DNA of 64,000 bases, taken from NCBI RefSeq assembly GCF_014836715.1, contig NZ_JACSQI010000005.1, positions 186,001 through 250,000 on the forward strand. The letters run 5' to 3'. The notes under the pieces are model-generated. The model saw nothing but the letters and a program-made list of their open reading frames with translations, was not told the origin of the DNA and made no database searches. The position numbers were made by a program, and so were the translations under genes. Below, piece by piece: positions 55,256 through 64,000 of the stretch. The DNA comes from Escherichia whittamii. Lineage in GTDB: Bacteria; Pseudomonadota; Gammaproteobacteria; Enterobacterales; Enterobacteriaceae. Position 1 is the first letter of the stretch, and every line of letters starts with the position of its first letter.

Positions 55256-56170
55256 TCAGGCCTCTGGTTCCTGATCCGGCACCGGTGGCACCACTTCGCC
55301 TTCACGCGGCGCATCAGGATTAGGCGCAGGCAGATTCATCAGCTTCGCCAGAATGCTAGCCAGTTTCAGGCGCATTTCCGGACGACGGACGATCATATCA
55401 ATGGCGCCTTTCTCGATCAGGAATTCACTGCGCTGGAATCCTGGCGGCAGTTTTTCGCGAACGGTCTGTTCGATAACGCGCGGACCGGCAAAGCCGATTA
55501 ACGCTTTTGGTTCAGCAATATTGAGATCGCCCAGCATCGCGAAGCTTGCAGAAACACCGCCCATGGTCGGGTCGGTCAGCACGGAAATGTACGGTAACCC
55601 GCGCTCCTGCATTTTCGCCAGTGCCGCAGAGGTTTTTGCCATCTGCATCAGCGACATCAGCGCTTCCTGCATACGTGCGCCACCAGAGGCGGAGAAGCAG
55701 ATCAGCGGGCAGTTATCTTCCAGCGCCTGCTCAACGGCACGCACGAAACGAGCGCCAACCACTGAGCCCATTGATCCGCCCATAAAGGCAAATTCGAATG
55801 CTGCAGCGACAACCGGCATACCGTACAGGGTGCCTTTCATCACCACCAGCGCGTCTTTTTCGCCGGTTTCTTTCTGCGCAGAGGCCAGACGGTCTTTATA
55901 CTTCTTGGAGTCACGGAACTTCAGCACATCTTTCGGCTCAAGCTCGCTACCCAGCTCCACAAGGCTGCCTTCATCTAACAAGCTATGCAGGCGATTACGC
56001 GCCGACATACGCATGTGATGGTCACACTTCGGACAGACCTCAAGATTACGTTCCAGTTCAGCGCGGTATAAAACCTGACCGCAGCTATCACACTTAGTCC
56101 ACACACCTTCAGGAATGCTCGCCTTGCGGGTGGGAGTAATGTTGCTTTTAATTCGTTCAATCCAGCTCAT
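55256..56170 (-). CDS. accD: AccD, acetyl-CoA carboxylase carboxyltransferase beta subunit
   Basis: A 304-residue subunit that with AccA transfers CO2 from carboxybiotin to acetyl-CoA, making malonyl-CoA. The N-terminal zinc ribbon has Cys27, Cys30, Cys46 and Cys49 ([16 protein letters not shown]), which also lets the protein bind its own mRNA. The carboxyltransferase core shows [15 protein letters not shown] and [16 protein letters not shown] 56170 ([10 protein letters not shown]) follows AAGG. An open frame of 28 more codons upstream is not supported. Confidence 0.97.
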   Translation of the reverse strand: MSWIERIKSNITPTRKASIPEGVWTKCDSCGQVLYRAELERNLEVCPKCDHHMRMSARNRLHSLLDEGSLVELGSELEPKDVLKFRDSKKYKDRLASAQKETGEKDALVVMKGTLYGMPVVAAAFEFAFMGGSMGSVVGARFVRAVEQALEDNCPLICFSASGGARMQEALMSLMQMAKTSAALAKMQERGLPYISVLTDPTMGGVSASFAMLGDLNIAEPKALIGFAGPRVIEQTVREKLPPGFQRSEFLIEKGAIDMIVRRPEMRLKLASILAKLMNLPAPNPDAPREGEVVPPVPDQEPEA

Positions 56171-56318
56171 TAGGGACCTTTCTGTCTGAACCTGGTTCGA
56201 TGCCAGTTTTATCTTTGGGGACGCATAATGCCATTTTTGCCCCCAACAGACCATGAATGTTGCACATTAAAACATAACAGCCCGAAACTTTGGATAAAAA
56301 AGTGGTCGAACCGCGGAG

Positions 56319-56984
56319 TTACTTTTTATTTGCGGCGCGTGCCGCAGCGCGTTTGTGACGGATAATTTCGATGACGCCCGGCAAAATGGAAACCACAATA
56401 ATACCGACGATCAGCAGCTTAAGGTTATCCTGAACCATCGGGATTGTACCGAAGAAATAACCTGCATAGGTAAAAAGCAGTACCCATAACAGTGCGCCGA
56501 TCACGTTATAAGCGGCGAAGTGACGGTACGACATGTGGCCCATACCCGCAACAAACGGGGCGAACGTTCTGACGATAGGCACAAAACGAGCGAGAATAAT
56601 GGTTTTGCCGCCATGTTTCTCATAAAACTGGTGCGTTTTGTCGAGATAACTACGACGGAAAATTTTCGAATTGGGGTTACTGAATAACTTCTCACCGAAC
56701 AGTCGCCCAATAGTGTAGTTGACCGCATCACCCACAATTGCAGCAATCAACATCAGTACTACCATCATATGGACGTTGAGATCGTTAGTCTCCAGAGATG
56801 CCAACGCGCCAGCGACAAACAGCAGGGAGTCACCTGGTAAAAATGGTGTTACCACAAGCCCGGTTTCACAAAACAGAATCAAAAACAGAATGGCATAAAC
56901 CCAGACGCCATACTCCGCGACCAGCTCCGCCAGATGCACATCAATGTGCAAAATAAAATCGATGAGGAAATAAATCAGGTCCAT
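56319..56984 (-). CDS. dedA: DedA, inner-membrane protein of the DedA family
   Basis: A 221-residue polytopic inner-membrane protein of the DedA (SNARE-associated/VTT) family; members move lipids such as undecaprenyl phosphate across the membrane. Family motifs are [20 protein letters not shown] and the conserved [18 protein letters not shown] with its Arg. The last residues (RAANKK) run two codons longer than the K-12 protein as I recall it. It lies between accD and truA on the same strand. Confidence 0.94.
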   Translation of the reverse strand: MDLIYFLIDFILHIDVHLAELVAEYGVWVYAILFLILFCETGLVVTPFLPGDSLLFVAGALASLETNDLNVHMMVVLMLIAAIVGDAVNYTIGRLFGEKLFSNPNSKIFRRSYLDKTHQFYEKHGGKTIILARFVPIVRTFAPFVAGMGHMSYRHFAAYNVIGALLWVLLFTYAGYFFGTIPMVQDNLKLLIVGIIVVSILPGVIEIIRHKRAAARAANKK

Positions 56985-57066
56985 AATTGCCTACGCCTTG
57001 TACTCTTCATTTCTCAGGCTGTAGCTACGTTGGCTTCAGCCTGAAATTTTTAGAGCATTATTCTCA

Positions 57067-57879
57067 TTAGTCCGCCAGAAATAGCGGGCCCATTGGCGGT
57101 TTTGGAAGATCAAATCGGTCAGGGTAATCTACCGCAACCAGATATAGCCCTTCCGCTTTCGCCGTTGCTGCCGCCAGCGTTCTGTCCTTTGCCGCTAACA
57201 ACTCTGCTATCCAACTCTCTGGCTGGTTGTGGGCGCCTACTTCCATCAGGCTACCGACAATATTCCTCACCATATGATGTACAAAGGCATTCGCTTTGAT
57301 ATCCACCACCACATAAGGACCATGTCGCGTGACGTTAATATGCATAACGTTGCGCCACGGCGTTCGGGACTGGCACTGCACAGCGCGAAATGAGGTGAAA
57401 TCATTCTCGCCCAACAAGCATTGCGCAGCACGATGCATCCGTTCGGCATCCAGCGGTTCGTAAAAGTGGGTCACACCTTTACTCAGCACCGCCGGACGCA
57501 ACCGATGATTGTAGATGATGTAGCGATAACGGCGAGCCGTGGCGCTAAATCGGGCATGAAAATCATCAGGTACAGCTTTAACCCAACGCACAGCGATGTC
57601 ACCAGGCAAATTCGCATTTACGCCTAATGTCCACGCAGCGTCTTTGCGCTGCGCGGTGGTTTCGAAATGCACTACCTGCCCGGTGCCATGTACGCCTGCG
57701 TCAGTACGCCCGGCGCAGAAGACGGTAATTGGTTCGTTCGCCACCTGGGAGAGCGCCTTTTCCAGCTTCTCCTGCACGCTGCGAACTTCGTTCTGTCGTT
57801 GCCAGCCGTAATACTTACTGCCGTCGTACTCAATGCCCAGCGCAATTTTATAAACTGGCGGTTGTTGCTGGTCGGACAT
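57067..57879 (-). CDS. truA: TruA, tRNA pseudouridine(38-40) synthase
   Basis: A 270-residue enzyme that forms pseudouridine at positions 38-40 of the tRNA anticodon stem. The catalytic Asp60 is in [32 protein letters not shown] near 203 is the other family signature. Its start shares one base with the usg stop (TAATG), giving tight coupling. In E. coli truA expression is known to depend on usg translation. Confidence 0.97.
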   Translation of the reverse strand: MSDQQQPPVYKIALGIEYDGSKYYGWQRQNEVRSVQEKLEKALSQVANEPITVFCAGRTDAGVHGTGQVVHFETTAQRKDAAWTLGVNANLPGDIAVRWVKAVPDDFHARFSATARRYRYIIYNHRLRPAVLSKGVTHFYEPLDAERMHRAAQCLLGENDFTSFRAVQCQSRTPWRNVMHINVTRHGPYVVVDIKANAFVHHMVRNIVGSLMEVGAHNQPESWIAELLAAKDRTLAAATAKAEGLYLVAVDYPDRFDLPKPPMGPLFLAD

Positions 57880-58892
57880 TAGTACAGGTACTCCTGCACC
57901 AGTTTCTCGGCGATTTTCACTGCCATCAGTGCGCCACCAAAACGGACGTTATCGGCCACCGACCAGAACTGGATTTGCTCCGGCATACCGTAATCATTGC
58001 GCACGCAGCCCACAGAAAGATGCGGCGACCCGGAAGCATCGCCCACCTGCGTTGGAAATTCATTCTCTTCAGAAAGCTCAATATCTTCGCTTTGAGCAAA
58101 CGCATCACGCGCCTCTTCCGCCGCCAGCGGACGCAGTGCTTCAAAGTTGACCATCTGAGCATGGCCATAAAATACCGGTGCCTGGACGACGCTTGCCGAA
58201 ATCATCAGCCCTTCGTCCTGCATGATTTTGCGCACTTCATCGACGATACGGCGTTCTTCACGTACAGAACCTTCCCTGTCCGGCAGTAACGGCAGCATGT
58301 TGAACGCGAGCTGACGCCCGAAGAAATCTTCTTCGTCAATCGGAATGCCGTTGAGCAATTTCGCACTCTGCCCCGCTAACGCATCGACCGCTTTTTTGCC
58401 CTGTGCGGAGGCTGAAATCAGGCTGGTAACGCTAATACGCGACAACCCGCCCTGATCGATTAACGGTTTCAGAGAAGCCAACAGCTGGCTGGTCAGGCTG
58501 TCCGGTACGGCGATGACATTACGATTACGGTAATCAGCCAGTACAAACGGGTTTACTTCCGGCACCACCAGCGGTACGTCTGGTTCGAGAGCGAACAATC
58601 CGCTGCTGTCGATAACCAGGCAGCCTGAGTTGGTTGCTTCTTCAACCCAGGCAGCGGTCGCTTCTTTGCCTGCGACGAAAAACGCCAGTTGCGCCTGCGT
58701 CCAGTCAAATTCGGCGGCATCCTGCACGGTGATTGTCTTACCACCAAAACGCAGATGCTCGCCTGCGCTTTCGTTACGTGCCAGTGCATAAATTTCCCCA
58801 ACCGGGAACTGACGTTCAGCCAGCGTTTCAAGCAGGGCTTCGCCCACAGCGCCAGTTGCGCCCAGGACGGCAATGTTCCAGCCTTCAGACAT
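57879..58892 (-). CDS. usg: Usg, aspartate-semialdehyde-dehydrogenase-like protein
   Basis: A 337-residue homologue of aspartate-beta-semialdehyde dehydrogenase with unknown role. The N-terminal Rossmann motif [17 protein letters not shown] is intact. The position of the catalytic Cys (the NC of the real enzymes) reads [14 protein letters not shown], with no Cys. The protein therefore should not form the thioacyl intermediate, and is probably not an active dehydrogenase of this type. The gene overlaps truA by one base and lies 65 bp after pdxB. Confidence 0.92.
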   Translation of the reverse strand: MSEGWNIAVLGATGAVGEALLETLAERQFPVGEIYALARNESAGEHLRFGGKTITVQDAAEFDWTQAQLAFFVAGKEATAAWVEEATNSGCLVIDSSGLFALEPDVPLVVPEVNPFVLADYRNRNVIAVPDSLTSQLLASLKPLIDQGGLSRISVTSLISASAQGKKAVDALAGQSAKLLNGIPIDEEDFFGRQLAFNMLPLLPDREGSVREERRIVDEVRKIMQDEGLMISASVVQAPVFYGHAQMVNFEALRPLAAEEARDAFAQSEDIELSEENEFPTQVGDASGSPHLSVGCVRNDYGMPEQIQFWSVADNVRFGGALMAVKIAEKLVQEYLY

Positions 58893-58957
58893 GGTGGTTT
58901 ACTCCAGAAAATGCAAAGCTCCCTGCCTATGTTACAGCAGAGAGCATGAAGAAGAGA

Positions 58958-60094
58958 TTAACGAGCCGGATGATGAACGGCGTTAAAACCCAGTTTACAC
59001 AGTAATGATGCCACACTGGCGTCATCACAAATCACATACAGAGACGACCATTCGCGGCGCTCAAGGTAATTTTTGCGCAGTTTATCGAACTCACCCGGAA
59101 TTCCGGCGACTTTACGCAGCGGTGCGTCATCGCGGCGCACATCATACACCAAATGCACCAGTCTTTTCAGCGTCGGTTGATCGAGTGGACCATGCAGCGT
59201 AATGCGACCGAACTCTGGCGCGGGCAGTAACGTATCCAGCGCAACGTGTTGTTCATGCCCAATAAACTTGCTATAGGCTTCAAACACTTGCGTCGTGCCA
59301 CGCGCTTTACCTTCGAGGGTATAGCCCGCGATATGCGGCGTGCCGATATCCACTTTTTGCAGTAGTTCGACGTTGAGCTCTGGCTCGCCCTCCCAGACAT
59401 CCAGCACCACGCTTAACTTCTGGCCTTCATTCAGACAGGTCAGTAGTGCGGTATTATCAACGACTGCGCCACGGCAGGCGTTAATCAGAATCGCCCCCGG
59501 CTTCAGGCTGCGAATCAGTTTCTCATCCGCCAGATGCCGCGTTTTGTACGGACCGTCTTTAAACAGTGGCGTATGGAAAGTCAGAATGTCTGCTTGCGCG
59601 ACTAGTTCATCAAGAGGGCGGAAATCGCCTTCATCCCCACGATCGGCGCGTGGTGGATCGCAAAGTAATGTTTTGATCCCCCACGCTTCCAGCCGCGCCT
59701 GTAACCGTCGCCCTACGTTGCCGACGCCCACGATCCCCACGGTACGCTCGTGCAGTGAAAATCCATCGCGTTCGGCAAGCATCAGCAGTGACGAGAAAAC
59801 ATATTCCACTACCGCAATCGCATTGCAGCCAGGTGCAGCAGAAAAACCAATTCCCGCCTGCTTTAACCACGTTTCATCGACATGGTCCGTCCCTGCAGTC
59901 GCGGTGCCAATAAATTTTACTGGTTTTCCTGCCAGCAAAGATTCATTCACTTTCGTGACCGAACGCACCATCAAAGCATCTGCATCATCCAGTTCAGCAA
60001 CTGGAATTGGACGCCCCGGAACCGCTTTCACCTCCCCCAGGCGACTAAATAATTCGCGGGCATAAGGCATATTTTCATCAACAAGGATTTTCAC
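58958..60094 (-). CDS. pdxB: PdxB, erythronate-4-phosphate dehydrogenase
   Basis: A 378-residue NAD-dependent D-2-hydroxyacid dehydrogenase that oxidises 4-phospho-D-erythronate in vitamin B6 (PLP) synthesis. The NAD motif [16 protein letters not shown] is clear. The catalytic trio sits in ACRGAVVDN (Arg), WEGEPELN (Glu) and [12 protein letters not shown] (His). The C-terminal dimerisation domain is specific to PdxB. The start is GTG 60094 (product [13 protein letters not shown]), as in K-12; the frame extends 44 codons upstream. It is divergent from flk. Confidence 0.96.
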   Translation of the reverse strand: MKILVDENMPYARELFSRLGEVKAVPGRPIPVAELDDADALMVRSVTKVNESLLAGKPVKFIGTATAGTDHVDETWLKQAGIGFSAAPGCNAIAVVEYVFSSLLMLAERDGFSLHERTVGIVGVGNVGRRLQARLEAWGIKTLLCDPPRADRGDEGDFRPLDELVAQADILTFHTPLFKDGPYKTRHLADEKLIRSLKPGAILINACRGAVVDNTALLTCLNEGQKLSVVLDVWEGEPELNVELLQKVDIGTPHIAGYTLEGKARGTTQVFEAYSKFIGHEQHVALDTLLPAPEFGRITLHGPLDQPTLKRLVHLVYDVRRDDAPLRKVAGIPGEFDKLRKNYLERREWSSLYVICDDASVASLLCKLGFNAVHHPAR

Positions 60095-60193
60095 GTTTGT
60101 GGTACCTGTATGAGAACGAGAGTTAACCGAACAAGTGTGCCATAATCTCGCGGCCAGGCATACTTGCGATGATTTCAGGTAGAAGGATACGTA

Positions 60194-62364
<2,171 letters not shown>

Positions 62365-62524
62365 TTACTCCAGAATGCAGCGCAAGGCGAGGTGTCTCCC
62401 CGTCTCATCTCTCTGGTTTTCAGGGTTACGGTGCGTTGGCAGGATTTAACGCGTACGTCTTTCTAGCAGGATATCGACAAAACGGGAAGTTTGCCTGGAA
62501 CAGACGGCGATTGTCAATGATGTG

Positions 62525-62550
62525 AAAAGGGAACCATCAGGTTCCCTTTT
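62525..62550 (-). terminator. Bidirectional terminator after fabB
   Basis: AAAAGGGAACC (62525-62535) pairs with GGTTCCCTTTT (62540-62550) around a 4-nt loop, giving U-rich ends on both strands. It lies beyond the fabB REP unit, upstream of yfcJ. Confidence 0.7.
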
Positions 62551-62583
62551 ACGTTAGTGCCGGATGCGGTATTGGTGCGTATC

Positions 62584-62615
62584 GTCGGATGCGACGCTGG
62601 CGCGTCTTATCCGAC
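62584..62615. repeat. REP unit after fabB
   Basis: GTCGGATGCGACG...CGTCTTATCCGAC is a complete REP palindrome just past the fabB stop. A second partial unit (GTGCCGGATGCGG, near 62557) lies beside it. Such units follow many E. coli operons and protect the mRNA 3' end. Confidence 0.9.
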
Positions 62616-62625
62616 CTACTCCAAA

Positions 62626-63846
62626 TTAATCTTTCAGTTTACGCATTACCAGCGTGGCGTTGGTGCCGCCAAAACCGAAGCTGTTAGACATAACGGTGGT
62701 CAGTTCGCGATCGGTCGTTTCGGTCACGATGTTCAGACCCGCAGCCTGCTCGTCCAGCTCTTCAATGTTGATGCTCGGGGCGATAAAGCCGTGTTCCAGC
62801 ATCAGCAGAGAGTAGATAGCTTCCTGTACACCAGCAGCGCCCAGTGAGTGACCGGTCATTGCTTTGGTTGCAGAAATCGCCGGGCTCTTATCGCCGAACA
62901 CTTCACGAATAGCCGCCAGCTCTTTCACGTCGCCAACCGGAGTCGAAGTACCGTGAGAGTTCAGGTAGTCAATTGGGGTATCAACACCGTGCATCGCCAT
63001 CTTCATGCAGCGAACTGCACCTTCGCCAGACGGAGCAACCATGTCGGCGCCATCAGACGTTGCGCCGTAGCCAACGATTTCAGCGTAGATATGCGCACCA
63101 CGTGCCAACGCGTGTTCCAGTTCTTCGACCACAACCATACCGCCGCCACCAGCGATAACGAAACCGTCACGGTTAGCGTCATAAGTACGGGAGGCTTTTT
63201 CCGGGGTGTCGTTGTATTTAGTAGACAGCGCGCCCATTGCGTCGAATTCGCAGGCCATTTCCCAGCACAGCTCTTCGCCGCCGCCAGCAAACACGATATC
63301 TTGTTTGCCCAGTTGGATCTGCTCTACTGCGTTACCGATACAGTGTGCGGAAGTTGCACATGCGGAGCTGATGGAGTAGTTAACACCGTGAATTTTAAAC
63401 GGCGTGGCGAGGCAGGCAGAAACGCCAGATGCCATCGCTTTGGTGACCACATACGGGCCAACCGCTTTCAGGCCGCGCGGGCCGCGCATTGCGTCAGCGC
63501 CGAACACCTGAAAACGCGGGGAGCCGCCGCCGGAACCTGCAATCAGGCCAACGCGCGGGTTATTCTGGTAAGCTTCCGGGGAGAGGCCTGCATCTGCAAT
63601 TGCCTGCTCCATAGAAAGGAATGCATAGATGGATGCGTCGCTCATAAAGCGCACAACTTTGCGGTCAATGAGGCCAGTGGTATCCAGTTTTACGTTGCCC
63701 CAGACGTGGCTACGCATGCCGGAATCCTTCAGCTCCTGAGAGAAAGTGATCCCTGAGCGTCCTTCACGCAGAGATGCCAGGACTTCCTGCTGGTTATTAC
63801 CGATGCTGGAAACAATGCCCAGGCCAGTAATCACTGCACGTTTCAT
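62626..63846 (-). CDS. fabB: FabB, beta-ketoacyl-ACP synthase I
   Basis: A 406-residue condensing enzyme that extends acyl-ACP with malonyl-ACP and is essential for unsaturated fatty acid synthesis. The catalytic Cys163 is in [14 protein letters not shown], with the two His residues in [11 protein letters not shown] and [12 protein letters not shown] (the latter also with Lys328). Length equals K-12. A FabR-type palindrome lies about 50 bp upstream, fitting control by membrane lipid state. Confidence 0.98.
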   Translation of the reverse strand: MKRAVITGLGIVSSIGNNQQEVLASLREGRSGITFSQELKDSGMRSHVWGNVKLDTTGLIDRKVVRFMSDASIYAFLSMEQAIADAGLSPEAYQNNPRVGLIAGSGGGSPRFQVFGADAMRGPRGLKAVGPYVVTKAMASGVSACLATPFKIHGVNYSISSACATSAHCIGNAVEQIQLGKQDIVFAGGGEELCWEMACEFDAMGALSTKYNDTPEKASRTYDANRDGFVIAGGGGMVVVEELEHALARGAHIYAEIVGYGATSDGADMVAPSGEGAVRCMKMAMHGVDTPIDYLNSHGTSTPVGDVKELAAIREVFGDKSPAISATKAMTGHSLGAAGVQEAIYSLLMLEHGFIAPSINIEELDEQAAGLNIVTETTDRELTTVMSNSFGFGGTNATLVMRKLKD

Positions 63847-63894
63847 TCAATACCTCTGTAAGTCGCACATAGAGTAAGTTTCGAATGCACAATA

Positions 63895-63910
63895 GCGTAC
63901 ACTTGTACGC
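63895..63910 (-). promoter_or_regulatory. FabR operator upstream of fabB
   Basis: GCGTACACTTGTACGC has perfect 7-bp arms around CT and matches the FabR box known at fabB and fabA (AGCGTACA...TGTACGC). It lies 49 bp before the fabB start. FadR also activates fabB; that site was not identified. Confidence 0.85.
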
Positions 63911-64000
63911 CGAACAAGTCCGATCAGCCAATTAATAGAGAAATTTGCGCAGCCTGGCACACATCGCTAAGATCGAGTCACCGCCTGTAAGACGAGTAAC

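Noticed and set aside
63911-64000. The start of the divergent mnmC gene expected beyond fabB
   Set aside because: The window ends before any convincing start codon and coding frame could be read.

Overview
The window is a stretch of an Escherichia chromosome. Nearly every gene is recognised at or close to full length against my memory of E. coli K-12, in the K-12 order from menD to fabB (about 51 min on the K-12 map). Several proteins (MenF, YfbK, Flk) differ from K-12 more than is usual within one E. coli lineage. The host is therefore E. coli of a divergent phylogroup or a very close Escherichia species; I cannot decide which. No tRNA, rRNA, insertion sequence, prophage or CRISPR array is visible.

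Layout. 1-3935: menaquinone genes (menD 5' part, menF), then elaB, elaA and rbn. 3936-6851: a small variable zone with yfbK, a deleted yfbL remnant and yfbM. The genes I recall in K-12 as elaD, yfbN, yfbO and yfbP are absent. 6852-21940: the complete 13-gene nuo operon (respiratory complex I), on the minus strand. 21941-24422: the nuo and lrhA control regions with lrhA between them. 24423-29994: alaA, yfbR, yfbS, yfbT, yfbU and yfbV. 30333-35465: ackA-pta (acetate overflow and acetyl-phosphate) and the transporter gene yfcC.

35508-40758 is an accessory sugar-use locus that I do not remember from K-12. It is a minus-strand operon encoding an ascorbate-type PTS (EIIA, EIIB, EIIC) and a transketolase split into two genes. 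A divergent LacI-family regulator gene lies beside it. The shared promoter region holds two identical 12-bp palindromes 34 bp apart and a likely CRP site. The regulator probably represses the operon, and the sugar phosphate made by the PTS probably enters the pentose phosphate pool through the dedicated transketolase.

40765-45688: yfcD, yfcE, the divergent glutathione-transferase-like pair yfcF/yfcG, folX, yfcH and the Rpn-family nuclease gene rpnB. rpnB has a strong internal ribosome site that would give a short C-terminal product. 45885-49941: argT and hisJQMP (histidine and Lys/Arg/Ornithine uptake) with a sigma-54-type promoter. 50206-60094: the long minus-strand cluster pdxB-usg-truA-dedA-accD-folC-dedD-cvpA-purF-ubiX, with a PurR box before cvpA and a four-unit REP array. 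60194-64000: flk, yfcJ and fabB, with a FabR-type palindrome upstream of fabB.

Gene identities come from reading the supplied translations against remembered family members. No database search was possible. Statements about what K-12 has, or how long its proteins are, are from memory.
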